This document shows, one piece after another, positions 1-7,649 of a stretch of DNA of 64,000 bases (position 1 is the first letter of the stretch; each line of letters starts with the position of its first letter). The stretch is from Tropicimonas sp. IMCC34043 (lineage in GTDB: Bacteria > Pseudomonadota > Alphaproteobacteria > Rhodobacterales > Rhodobacteraceae). The stretch covers positions 1 through 64,000 of the forward strand of contig NZ_QMEK01000010.1 in NCBI RefSeq assembly GCF_003390845.1, read 5' to 3'. Both the position numbers and the translations under genes were made by a program. A model generated the notes under the pieces. That model was not told the DNA's origin. It saw nothing but the letters and a program-made list of their open reading frames with translations, and did not search any database.

Positions 1-1011
1 GTAGCGGACCCGCTTCTGCCGGCTCAGCCCGTCCAGGTCGTTGCCGAGCCCGAAGATGTTGACGAAGTTCGAGGCGTTCGAGGCATAGTCGTCCAGCGCC
101 GCCTCATAGGCTTCCTCCGTTGCATAGTCCGATTGTTGCGGCACCGAGCTTGGCCTTCGCGGCTGATACTTGAACAACCCGTCCTCGACCGTGGGCAGCA
201 TCCCGCCATAGGCAAAGGTCTGGCCCGCCCAGCCCGGCGTCGTGATGCCCGAGATGTCGATCTCGCTGGTCCCGTCCGAGGCCATCCAGCCCTGACCGAT
301 AAAGAACGAACCCCAGGCGTTGTTGGCAAATCCCAGCTCCAGCAGACGCAGGTTGAAGGTCTGGTTCATCGCATCCGGCACCACCGGCTGGATCTGGTTG
401 ACGTCGAGCGACCCGTTCGTCGGCCATTCGAACTCGAACAGGCTGACCGCCTGCCATTCGTTCAGCGGCGAGCTTTCGCCCACGAAGCGGAACCGCGACG
501 AGGCATTCTCGTTGTCGACGTGGTAGGTATCGCTGTCGATCCCGTCGTTGACATAGTTCAGCGCCCGGTTGATCTGGCCCGAGAAGGTGACCCGCACCCG
601 GTCGTTTCCGGTTGCCATCGCCCCGGTCCTGCGCCCTTCCGGCTGCGCCACGAAAAACGGCTGGCCGTCGATCCCGGGGCTTGGCGCGGTCTGAACGACG
701 GGCTGCGGCAGCTCGTTCGGCGACAGTTCGGCTGCGGCAACATCCCCGGCCAGCGCGGCGTTCACCGCAACCGGGCGCGGCTGCGGTGCCGCCGCCTGCC
801 GGGCGACCGCCTCGACCTTTACGGCCTGCTGCGCCTGCTGGGCCTTCAGCGCCTGCACCTCGGCCATCAGCGCGGCCACCTGCGCCTCCAGATCGGCCAG
901 CCGGTCGGCGTCCTGCGCCGCGACGCCGTGCGGCAAGAGAATGCTCAGGACGGCAAGGATGCTCCCTGCCGCCAGGGCAGCCCCACGGCTGCCCGGCCAA
1001 TGATGTTTCAT
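1..1011 (-). CDS. Outer-membrane porin, DcaP-like (partial; C-terminus beyond the window)
   Basis: The minus-strand frame is open from ATG at 1011 to the window edge, giving 337 residues with no stop. A signal peptide fits residues 1-32 (MKHHWPGS..., hydrophobic core, cleavage near GVAAQ). A short alpha-helical coiled-coil stretch follows (ADRLADLEAQVAALMAEVQAL), then an Ala/Pro/Gln linker. From about residue 115 there are beta-strand-rich segments such as VRVTFSGQINRAL, SSRFRFVGE and WGSFFIGQGW. This order of signal, periplasmic coiled coil and barrel is that of DcaP-like or Gram-negative porins, which form trimeric channels for small solutes in the outer membrane. The substrate cannot be told. 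The gene is divergent from the hydrolase at 1243. Other open frames over this stretch lack these features and are shadows. Confidence 0.72.
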   Translation of the reverse strand, partial: MKHHWPGSRGAALAAGSILAVLSILLPHGVAAQDADRLADLEAQVAALMAEVQALKAQQAQQAVKVEAVARQAAAPQPRPVAVNAALAGDVAAAELSPNELPQPVVQTAPSPGIDGQPFFVAQPEGRRTGAMATGNDRVRVTFSGQINRALNYVNDGIDSDTYHVDNENASSRFRFVGESSPLNEWQAVSLFEFEWPTNGSLDVNQIQPVVPDAMNQTFNLRLLELGFANNAWGSFFIGQGWMASDGTSEIDISGITTPGWAGQTFAYGGMLPTVEDGLFKYQPRRPSSVPQQSDYATEEAYEAALDDYASNASNFVNIFGLGNDLDGLSRQKRVRY

Positions 1012-1145
1012 GACTGCTCCTCCCGAGACGTGGCGCCCGGTTGTCTGGTTTGCCTCGCGTGTCCCTTTGCCTCGGCTCCTCTCCGATGGACGGCCTTGAC
1101 GGGCCGCCCCGCATGGGTTCACGTATCTGTGAGGCTATTAATCTA

Positions 1146-1157
1146 TCTCAATTGAGA
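1146..1157. promoter_or_regulatory. Perfect 12-bp palindrome in the porin/hydrolase divergent region
   Basis: TCTCAATTGAGA reads the same on both strands. It sits in the 231-bp intergenic region between the divergent starts at 1011 and 1243, in the only A/T-richer patch there. It could be an operator for either gene. No regulator gene is adjacent. Confidence 0.3.
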
Positions 1158-1242
1158 CAAGACTGCGGTCCACGGACCCTGCGCGGATTGCGGAATTTGT
1201 GCGTTTCCGGGCACAGTGGCCGGATGGGGGCGGAGGACGAAG

Positions 1243-2358
1243 ATGCCCGATGCACGGATAGGACGCCGCCGCGTCCATTATACGCTCGACGGCCCCGAAG
1301 ACGCGCCGCTTCTGGCCTTCGTCAACGGTCTGACCCAGTATTCCAACCTTTGGGCCGCCTATTCGACCCATTTCGTCGACCGCGGCCTGCGGGTGCTGCG
1401 GTTCGACATGCTGGGCCAGGGCGAGTCCGACAAACCCGCGCTCGGCGGGCGGTTCGAGGATCACTGGCAGACCCTCGATGCGATCCTCGATCATATCGGG
1501 GTCGAAAAGGCCTTTGTCGCCGGCATCTCGTTCGGCGGCACGGTCGCGGTGCAGTTCGCCTGCGAACGCCCCGACCGCTGCCTCGGCCTTGTCGCGATGA
1601 GCTGCTTTGCCGAACTGCCGCCGCAACTATTCATGATGGGCTCGGGGCTTTACGAGGCGCTGGTGCAGGTCGGCCTGCCCGCGCTGCAGCGGTGGCTGAT
1701 GCCGATGAACATGTCGGACGACTGGCTGACCGCCAATGCCGAGGCCCTGCCCGAGATGATGCGCCGCGGCTATGCCATCAACGACCTCTACGCGCTGCAA
1801 AACCTGATGGAATCCGTCAGTCAATTTCGCCCGATCACCGGTCAGCTCGGGCAGATCCCCTGCCCTACCCTGATCCTGAACGGCGAATACGACTTCTTCA
1901 CGCCGCGCAAGTGCCACGAGGTGCTGCGCAAGGGCATCGCCAATTCGCGGCTGGTGATCGTCCAGCATGCCTATCACGCCTATACGCTCGAACATCCCGC
2001 AGTCACCATGCGCCTGATCGGGACCTTCATCGACCGGGTTCTGGACGGGACATGGACCGGCGATCAGACCGTCTGGGTCGCCGCCGACGATCCGGAGGCG
2101 GCCGAGCCGTGGTTCCCCTGCCCCGGCGATCACCTGCGCGCCGTGCCGCTGCCCGCGCCCCCTGCCCCGCCAGCGATCCCGGCACCGGACCCCGCAAGCA
2201 CCGCCGCCCCGGCGACCGCCGAGCCCGCTACCCGACCGACCCCAAAGACCCCTGCGCCGCGCCGTCGCGCGGCGCCAAAGCCCGCCGCCGCATCCGCGGC
2301 CGGCAAGACCCCGAAAAGGACCGCAGCGCGGCCAAAGGGACCGACCGATGTTTCTTGA
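1243..2358 (+). CDS. Alpha/beta hydrolase with long Ala/Pro/Lys-rich tail (RhlA-like?)
   Basis: A 371-residue alpha/beta-hydrolase-fold protein without a signal peptide. The nucleophile elbow is GISFGG (Ser), the acid is probably the Asp of GEYDFFTP, and the His is in the HAYHAYTLEHP segment. The FVNGLTQYSNLW and FDMLGQGES motifs and the NDLYALQNLMES stretch recall RhlA-type 3-hydroxyacyl transferases and related esterases, but the substrate is not determinable. The last 80 residues or so are a low-complexity Ala/Pro/Arg/Lys tail (TPAPRRRAAPKPAAASAAG...), absent from ordinary family members. ATG 1243 is chosen over GTG 1216 because GGAGGA lies 5 nt upstream. The stop overlaps the next gene by 11 nt, indicating translational coupling. 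Confidence 0.75.
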   Translation: MPDARIGRRRVHYTLDGPEDAPLLAFVNGLTQYSNLWAAYSTHFVDRGLRVLRFDMLGQGESDKPALGGRFEDHWQTLDAILDHIGVEKAFVAGISFGGTVAVQFACERPDRCLGLVAMSCFAELPPQLFMMGSGLYEALVQVGLPALQRWLMPMNMSDDWLTANAEALPEMMRRGYAINDLYALQNLMESVSQFRPITGQLGQIPCPTLILNGEYDFFTPRKCHEVLRKGIANSRLVIVQHAYHAYTLEHPAVTMRLIGTFIDRVLDGTWTGDQTVWVAADDPEAAEPWFPCPGDHLRAVPLPAPPAPPAIPAPDPASTAAPATAEPATRPTPKTPAPRRRAAPKPAAASAAGKTPKRTAARPKGPTDVS

Positions 2359-2953
2359 AGACTACGACCGCATCCGCGCCAGCATCCAGAAGGATGGCTT
2401 CACTCCGACGCTGGAAACCCGGATCTCGCTGTTCCTGACCGCCTGCAAGGCCGTCAACCTGCCCTTCCTGTCGCTGTCCTCGTTCGCACCCGCGGGCGGC
2501 CCGCTCTGGCAGGCGTCCCATTCGCAGCTGTTTCGCGAAAGCGAGGCGATGGCGCTGCTGATGCGGGTCACCCACTGGTCGATGCTGCCCCTGGTCTATG
2601 TGCAGTCGGCCGGCCTGACCGCGCCGATCTATGCCGAATGCCTCGACACCGGCTTTACCGGCTGGCCAGCCTCCTCCGACAGCCTCGGGATCGAGGCGAT
2701 GGCGCTCGGCCATGCGCTTCTGGCCACTGTGCGGTTGACCCCGATCGTGCCTGCGGGCCAGCTTGCAACGCATCCCTACGCCGTGGCGCTGATGCGGATC
2801 GAACAGGAAAATGGCCGCCTGCTGCAGACCCAGATCCGGCGGCTGAAAGACGGCTATGCCGCGGTGCCGATCGAGACCCGGGAAGAGATCATTGCCCGCA
2901 AGACCGATGTGGTTAAGGCCGCCTTCGGCCGGTTCCTGCAGTCCCTCGCCTAG
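2348..2953 (+). CDS. Hypothetical protein coupled to the alpha/beta hydrolase
   Basis: A 201-residue protein starting inside the end of the hydrolase gene (11-nt overlap), so the two are almost certainly co-translated. I do not recognise the family. It has no signal peptide and no clear transmembrane segment. It contains a moderately hydrophobic middle (ALLMRVTHWSMLPLVYVQSAGL) and a charged helical C-terminus (ETREEIIARKTDVVKAAFGRFLQSL). The pairing with a hydrolase carrying an Ala/Pro/Lys tail may mean a complex or shared substrate, but no function should be inferred. A good terminator follows at 3034. Confidence 0.7.
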   Translation: MFLEDYDRIRASIQKDGFTPTLETRISLFLTACKAVNLPFLSLSSFAPAGGPLWQASHSQLFRESEAMALLMRVTHWSMLPLVYVQSAGLTAPIYAECLDTGFTGWPASSDSLGIEAMALGHALLATVRLTPIVPAGQLATHPYAVALMRIEQENGRLLQTQIRRLKDGYAAVPIETREEIIARKTDVVKAAFGRFLQSLA

Positions 2954-3033
2954 GCGGCGGGCGCCGGGCAGCGGTGCCGCGAACGTCGGGCCAGTCAACG
3001 CATCGGCTTCGGCACAAGCGCCGGTTTCGCACG

Positions 3034-3068
3034 ACGGGCGGCCCGCATTGGGCCGCCCGTTCTTATTT
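3034..3068 (+). terminator. Rho-independent terminator of the hydrolase operon
   Basis: An 11-bp perfect stem (ACGGGCGGCCC / GGGCCGCCCGT) with loop GCATT is followed by TTCTTATTT. It lies 80 nt after the stop of the 201-residue gene and may also act on parB transcripts arriving from the other side. Confidence 0.8.
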
Positions 3069-3100
3069 AACATACTGTATATAAACGATAATTTGTGGCG

Positions 3101-3115
3101 GTTTCGCGGCGAAAC
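3101..3115. promoter_or_regulatory. parS: parS-like palindrome 1 (downstream of parB)
   Basis: GTTTCGC-G-GCGAAAC is a perfect 7-bp inverted repeat about a central G, 24 bp beyond the parB stop. The identical sequence recurs at 4173 and a one-step variant at 5771. Repetition of one palindrome only around parAB is the pattern of centromere sites bound by the cognate ParB. Confidence 0.6.
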
Positions 3116-3139
3116 CGGGGGCTGCCCGACCCCGCTGCC

Positions 3140-4249
3140 TCAGCCCTTGTACTCCAGCCGCCGCCGGATCGCCTCCATCACGTCCTCCAGAAGGTCCGGC
3201 GCCAGCGACCGCCCCTCGATGCGGATCAGCGGCCCGCGGCTGTCGATGTCGGCCCGCAGGGTCCAGCCGGTCGACAGGTGCAGCGTCCTCTCGTCCTCCC
3301 AGCCGGCCGGTGGCGGCGCGGCCTTGCGCGGCCGCCCGCCGCGGCGGACGTCGCGGGGGGCGCTGTCGGCGTCGGCCATGGCAGCGTCCAGCACCGCCCA
3401 TTCCTCCTCCGGGCTCGCGCCCTGCCCCCGTTCCATCGCCGCCCTCAGCCGCCGTTCGCCCCCGGCCCGGAGTGCTGTCGCGATCTTCAGCCCCTGGCGC
3501 TCGGTCAGGTTCTCGGGGAACCGCAGCAGATCGCCCAGTTCCTCGAACACCTGGGCAAAGGACCGGATCTTCGACCGTTTGGCCTTCGAAGCGCTGGCAT
3601 AAAGCGTGTCGACCGCCGCCTCGGCATTGACGAAGGCGCCGTTCTGCGCCGCGATCACGGCGATCCGGCCGCGTTCAAAGGGGCTGAGCGTCGATCTGAC
3701 CTCGTTCTCCTCGACCATGGCCACAAAGGCACCGCCCATCGTATCGGGGTCGCGGACGATCGCCTTGATGGTGTCGAACTTGGTGCCGCCCATCATCTGG
3801 CACAGCCGTTCCATGGCCAGGAACCGGCGATAGCCGGACAGCAGACCGAAGCGGCCCTGCCCGGCCGGTTCGGCCAGCGGATAGATCTCGATCGGCAGCC
3901 GCAGCCCGTGGGCGGCAATCGAATTGACCAGCTCGTCCATCTCGGATTCGTCCATCACCGTCCGGTCCCGGATCATGCTGTCGGCGACGATCCGGGCCAG
4001 CGGAACCTCCTGAATCACCAGCCCCTCGGCCAGCGCCGCCCGCAATGCCGCGGCATCGGCCCGGTCGCGGGCAGCCTCGGTGCGGGCCTCCAGCGGCTGA
4101 ACCTCGATCATCCCGGCACTTTCGGCCGCCACCTGGGCAATCGGGGCTGTCGGATGCTCGGGCCGGGCCGAGGTTTCGCGGCGAAACTCCTCCTCGATCC
4201 GGCTCAGCTCGTCCGCGCTCGGGGTCTCCAACCGTCTCCGCTTAGCCAT
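3140..4249 (-). CDS. parB: Plasmid partition protein ParB/RepB
   Basis: A 369-residue ParB/Srx-domain protein. The N-terminal third is charged. The ParB nuclease-like core runs at about residues 78-190 with the signature segments IAAHGLRLPIEIYPL, GRFGLLSGYRRFLAMERL and VEENEVRSTLSPFERG. A helix-turn-helix region (about 190-270) and a variable C-terminus follow. The family binds parS and, as a CTP-dependent clamp, loads onto DNA to be moved by ParA. The start overlaps the ParA stop by 8 nt, so the two form one operon. A parS-like palindrome lies within the coding sequence at 4173-4187. Confidence 0.9.
   Translation of the reverse strand: MAKRRRLETPSADELSRIEEEFRRETSARPEHPTAPIAQVAAESAGMIEVQPLEARTEAARDRADAAALRAALAEGLVIQEVPLARIVADSMIRDRTVMDESEMDELVNSIAAHGLRLPIEIYPLAEPAGQGRFGLLSGYRRFLAMERLCQMMGGTKFDTIKAIVRDPDTMGGAFVAMVEENEVRSTLSPFERGRIAVIAAQNGAFVNAEAAVDTLYASASKAKRSKIRSFAQVFEELGDLLRFPENLTERQGLKIATALRAGGERRLRAAMERGQGASPEEEWAVLDAAMADADSAPRDVRRGGRPRKAAPPPAGWEDERTLHLSTGWTLRADIDSRGPLIRIEGRSLAPDLLEDVMEAIRRRLEYKG
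4173..4187. promoter_or_regulatory. parS: parS-like palindrome 2 (inside the 5' end of parB)
   Basis: GTTTCGC-G-GCGAAAC, identical to the copy at 3101-3115, inside the parB coding region. Intragenic parS sites are known in other partition operons. The repeat identity within coding sequence argues against chance. Confidence 0.55.
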
Positions 4250-5666
4250 GGACCTGCGCCTCCGTGTCCTTGGCAGCCTTCGCCGCCGCCTCTGCCAGTT
4301 CCATCTGCTGGTCCCGCCACCAGGCCCCCAGCAGCAGGTCCTTCACCTCGGCCCAGGTCCGGTCAAAGGTCTCGCGCCCCCGGACATAGGTCTCGCGGTT
4401 GAACTCCCGGTAATCGGCCTCGTAGATGCCGCTGACCTGCTCGCCGGCCTGACCCACCATGGCGGTGAACTCCTGCCGGTAGGTGGTCATGAAATCGCCG
4501 AAATAGGCCTGCACCACGTTCGCCAGATCGGTCTGCTGGTTGGCGTCAAAGCGGGTGATCAGCGCCCGGACCGCGTCCCATTCGAATTTGACCTCGGGCA
4601 TCCCGTCATGGCGGCGGGCGGCGTTCTCGCCATCCTCGATACTGGCGAAGGTCGAATAGAGCATGTCGAAGAACCGCCCCGTCGAGTCGAATTCGAGGAA
4701 CGAGGCCCCGAGCGGCACCAGCAGGATATCGGCCGCGGCGAGCGCGTTGATCGTCAGGTAGCCGAGCGCCGGCGGGGTATCGAGCAGGACGATGTCGTAT
4801 TCGTCGAGCAGACCCTCGCCCTGAAGGCAGCCGGTCAGCGCATCCCACAGCTGCCAGGACCGCAGCTGCATCCGCCAGACCGGCACCTGGAATTCGGACC
4901 AGTAGAGGTTCAGTTGCGCGCCGATCAGGTCGATATTGGGCCAGTGGGTGGTCTGGATGATGTCGCGGGCGGTGATCTTCAGCGACTCGGTCAGGGTCTC
5001 GTCCAGCGGCAGGGCAGGGCGGCCGGCCGCCGCGCGCACCGTGTTCTCGACCTGAACGGCCCTCGCAAAATCCTTGGCGAGCAGCGGGAAGGCGGTCTGC
5101 CATTCGTCCTTGACCCGGCCGCCCATGATCGAGGTCATCGACCCCTGGCTGTCGAGGTCGATCACCAGCACCTTGTAGCCGTCAAGTGCCGCCGACATCG
5201 CCAGATGGGCGCAGGTCGAGGTCTTGCCGACCCCGCCCTTGAAGTTCGCCACAGCGATCACCTTGGCGGGCAGCCCCTCGGGCCGCCAGGGCCGGTATTC
5301 GCGCGAGCTGACCCCCTCGGCCGCGAAGTGATCCCGCAGCCGCAGCACCTCCTCCAGCGTGAACCACTTCGAGTTGCTTTCGCCGGTGCCCTGGGGCAGG
5401 TCGGGGTTGGCCTTCAGCACCCGCCGGAAATGCGCCGCCGAGGCCGGGATCAGGTAGCGGCAGATCTCCCAGGTCGAGAACTTTCGCAACCGTTTGCGGC
5501 CGTCCGGGGCATAGCCGCGCTTGGCCAGATCGTCCCGGCCCTTGGCGGCGAAAGCGGCGGCTTTTGCGAATCGGGCGGTGTCGATAGGCTGGGAGAGGCG
5601 GCTTGCCGCCTCGGCCGGATCGATATTCATGTAGGGGGGAAGAGTAGGCTTGCCTGTGGATGTCAT
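4242..5666 (-). CDS. parA: Plasmid partition ATPase ParA
   Basis: A 474-residue ParA with the deviant Walker A motif KGGVGKTS at residues 143-150, Walker A' VIDLDSQGS and Walker B-like DIVLLDTPPALG. The roughly 140-residue N-terminal extension carries a helix-turn-helix-like segment (STWEICRYLIPASAAHFRRVL). That is type Ia ParA architecture, in which the protein also represses its own promoter. It positions replicon copies through ParB-parS. The start is preceded by GAGG at 5-nt spacing. The gene is first in parA-parB and divergent from rep across 638 bp that hold the origin-like repeats. Confidence 0.92.
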   Translation of the reverse strand: MTSTGKPTLPPYMNIDPAEAASRLSQPIDTARFAKAAAFAAKGRDDLAKRGYAPDGRKRLRKFSTWEICRYLIPASAAHFRRVLKANPDLPQGTGESNSKWFTLEEVLRLRDHFAAEGVSSREYRPWRPEGLPAKVIAVANFKGGVGKTSTCAHLAMSAALDGYKVLVIDLDSQGSMTSIMGGRVKDEWQTAFPLLAKDFARAVQVENTVRAAAGRPALPLDETLTESLKITARDIIQTTHWPNIDLIGAQLNLYWSEFQVPVWRMQLRSWQLWDALTGCLQGEGLLDEYDIVLLDTPPALGYLTINALAAADILLVPLGASFLEFDSTGRFFDMLYSTFASIEDGENAARRHDGMPEVKFEWDAVRALITRFDANQQTDLANVVQAYFGDFMTTYRQEFTAMVGQAGEQVSGIYEADYREFNRETYVRGRETFDRTWAEVKDLLLGAWWRDQQMELAEAAAKAAKDTEAQVHG

Positions 5667-5770
5667 CGTGCCTCGCGTATGTCAGCGTTTTCGCCGTGTA
5701 TTGCCGAAACTATCGCACATCGCAGTGGGCTTGGGAATCGCCACACGCGACTCCGGCCCGAAATGCCCTG

Positions 5771-5785
5771 ATTTCGCAGCGAAAT
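5771..5785. promoter_or_regulatory. parS: parS-like palindrome 3 (upstream of parA)
   Basis: ATTTCGC-A-GCGAAAT is a perfect 7-bp inverted repeat that shares the TTTCGC-N-GCGAAA core with the two copies in and after parB. It lies 105 bp upstream of the parA start, where it could serve both partition and promoter control. Confidence 0.5.
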
Positions 5786-5810
5786 CTGAATAAGGCGACC
5801 ACATAGATTG

Positions 5811-5840
5811 TAGAATCTTTGAGGAACTTTAGAATCTTTG
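5811..5840. repeat. Direct repeat TAGAATCTTTG, two copies
   Basis: TAGAATCTTTG occurs at 5811-5821 and 5830-5840, 19 bp start to start (about two helical turns). It is upstream of parA, so both copies would face the same side of the DNA. This is a candidate ParA operator or promoter element. Confidence 0.45.
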
Positions 5841-5880
5841 GCGATAGAACGCGTCATGGAATCAATGGCTTAGGATAGTT

Positions 5881-6130
5881 CAGGTGCCCGGATACAGGAT
5901 GAAGGGTCTCCGTTCGCAGGAGGAACGGTCTCCGATTCCGGGAAGGGGGGCACCGATTCGCGGGAACAGGGGTCCCAGGCTGCGGTAGGGCCGATATATG
6001 GGCGATTTCCTCCTGTATCCGGGTGCCTTTGGGCGAGGTAACGCGGAGATCGCCCCCGTAAACGGGTGCCTTTGGTCGGGGCATCGCGTCATCGAGGGGC
6101 GGAAAAGGCGCCAAGGCACCCGTCTACGGG
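5881..6130. repeat. Iteron-like repeat cluster in both orientations
   Basis: CCCGGATACAGGA at 5887-5899 recurs inverted at 6011-6023. GGGTGCCTTTGG occurs at 6021-6032 and again at 6064-6075, and is inverted as CCAAGGCACCC at 6111-6121. The longer pair 6055-6075 and 6111-6130 matches over 20 bases with one mismatch and one gap. ACGCGGAG repeats at 6041 and 6131. Such units beside a Rep_3 initiator are expected of Rep-binding iterons. Confidence 0.5.
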
Positions 6131-6304
6131 ACGCGGAGTTCCGGCGGGCGGACGGGTATCGGCACCCGGAATCGGATTGCCATGGGGAACCTTTGGTGCA
6201 ATCCTGATCCCGACCCGCAGCGAAGACGGGCATCGAGGCAGTGACAGGGCGGTCCCGGCGGACCGCGTAGACACGGGCGGCACGACCGCCCGAAGGGTAG
6301 TGCC

Positions 6305-7483
6305 ATGGACGATATTCCACGAGACCAGCTGACCGGCCCGCTGCGGCGGGTGTCGGTGAAAAAGAGCGTCGGCGCGATCCACATCTCGGGCAAGCTGACG
6401 CTGTTGCAGCGCAAGCTGTCGAACGTGCTCCTGCTGAATGCCTATGACACGATGACCAAGGTGGCGAGCCACCAGATCGACGCGCGCACGCTGTGCCTGA
6501 TGGTGGGCTACAACTCGAACGACATGGACAGCCTGAAGGCGAGCCTGCGCGGTCTGGCCGAGACCGTTGCGGAATGGGACATGCTGGACGAGTCGGGGCG
6601 GCAGGAATGGGGGGTGTCCTCGCTGATCTCCTATGCCAAGCTGAAGGGCGGGATCTGCGAATATGCCTATTCCCCGGCGCTGGCGGAAAAGCTGCACGAT
6701 CCCAAGGTCTTCGCGCTGATCAACCTGAACATCCAGCGGCGGTTCACCTCGGGACATGCGCTGGCGCTGTATGAAAACTGCTATCGCTTCGTGCGGACCG
6801 GCAGCACCGGGTGGTGGCCTCTCGATCTGTTCCGGCGGCTGATGGGGGTCGATGGCAGTGCCTATTACGAGACCTTCAAGCATCTCAATTCCAAGGTCAT
6901 CAAGCCCGCCGTGGCCGAGGTCAACCGGACCTCGAACATCCTGCTGAGTGCCGAGACCCGCAAGCGCGGCCGCGCGGTGACCGACATCCGGTTCCTGATC
7001 CGCGAGAACCCGCAGCTTGCCATCCTCGATCTCGACGATGGCGAGGGCGTGCGGCACGGCGCGGTCTATGCCCGGCTGCGCGATCTGGGCGTCAGCGACC
7101 GGCTGGCGCGGCAATGGATTGCCGAGCATGGCGAGGAGCATCTGGCGGGCAAGATCGATTATGTCGCCGGGCAGCGCAATGTGCGCAGCCCGGTGCGATA
7201 CCTGACCGCAGCGCTGCGCGAGGATTTCGGGGCAGGGGAGGGGGAGGCGCCGCAAGCCCCACGCTCGCCGCGTGCCGCCCGTCTGGCCCGGTTGCAGGAA
7301 CTGGTGGCAGCCCGCAGCCCGACCCAGCGGGATGCCGACCGGCGGCTGTTTCTGGGCCGCATCGAGGAGCCGGCGCGGCGTCAGGATTTCGAGCGCTTCG
7401 GCTGGATGTCGGCGCTGAACGCCGAGGCCATCGTGGCGTTCTGGGACGAATTGCAGCCCGGCGCCTTCGAGGATGTCGCCTGA
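6305..7483 (+). CDS. repB: Plasmid replication initiator, Rep_3/RepB type
   Basis: A 392-residue initiator. Winged-helix domain WH1 covers about residues 20-150 (SGKLTLLQRKLSNVLLLNAYD..., YNSNDMDSLKASLRGL). WH2 covers about 150-230 (RRFTSGHALALYENCYRF, WWPLDLFRRLMG, FKHLNSKVIKPAVAEVN). This is the Rep_3 initiator fold that binds iterons and opens the origin. The C-terminal 120 residues are variable. ATG 6305 has AAGGGT 8 nt upstream. It is divergent from parAB. The set rep-parA-parB defines an independently maintained replicon. No antisense RNA or second initiator was recognised. Confidence 0.88.
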   Translation: MDDIPRDQLTGPLRRVSVKKSVGAIHISGKLTLLQRKLSNVLLLNAYDTMTKVASHQIDARTLCLMVGYNSNDMDSLKASLRGLAETVAEWDMLDESGRQEWGVSSLISYAKLKGGICEYAYSPALAEKLHDPKVFALINLNIQRRFTSGHALALYENCYRFVRTGSTGWWPLDLFRRLMGVDGSAYYETFKHLNSKVIKPAVAEVNRTSNILLSAETRKRGRAVTDIRFLIRENPQLAILDLDDGEGVRHGAVYARLRDLGVSDRLARQWIAEHGEEHLAGKIDYVAGQRNVRSPVRYLTAALREDFGAGEGEAPQAPRSPRAARLARLQELVAARSPTQRDADRRLFLGRIEEPARRQDFERFGWMSALNAEAIVAFWDELQPGAFEDVA

Positions 7484-7595
7484 GCCGGGACCCCGGGTGC
7501 GGGCGCCTGTTTGCGCAAGGAAGCGCCGCAACTCTGGCACGTGCTGAATCGGATTGCGACAGCGCATCAGAAAGTTCCGCAGACATCAGTTTACC

Positions 7596-7624
7596 TTTAC
7601 ACAAGCGTTTTAGCATGGTGTATT
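7596..7624 (+). promoter_or_regulatory. Predicted sigma-70 promoter of nagB
   Basis: TTTACA (7596-7601) and TGTATT (7619-7624) are 17 bp apart and about 25 bp upstream of the nagB ATG at 7650. The -10 element is embedded in the palindrome at 7618-7634, so a bound repressor would block RNA polymerase. Confidence 0.5.
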
Positions 7625-7634
7625 AGCAATACAC
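7618..7634. promoter_or_regulatory. Operator candidate overlapping the nagB -10
   Basis: GTGTATT-AGC-AATACAC is a perfect 7-bp inverted repeat. It ends 15 bp before nagB. TTAGCATGG at 7610-7618 just upstream resembles motifs before the GH20 operon (17193) and the cutC operon (24170). The likely ligand is the regulator encoded at 8517. Confidence 0.5.
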
Positions 7635-7649
7635 AAATTCGGGGACGCC

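Larger units (their letters stand above)
5667..6304. other. oriV: Probable origin and control region between parA and rep
   Basis: No convincing gene lies in this 638-bp stretch. It holds the parA and rep promoters, a parS-like palindrome (5771), a direct repeat (5811/5830) and a cluster of related GGGTGCC-containing repeats in both orientations (5881-6130). Rep_3-family replicons normally keep iterons beside rep, so this is the best candidate for the replication origin. I do not see a clear DnaA box or a long A/T tract. Confidence 0.55.

Noticed and set aside
104-1114. 336-residue Gly/Arg-rich minus-strand frame over the porin gene
   Set aside because: Translation is low-complexity Arg/Gly; the neighbouring frame starting at 1011 encodes signal peptide, coiled coil and barrel strands.
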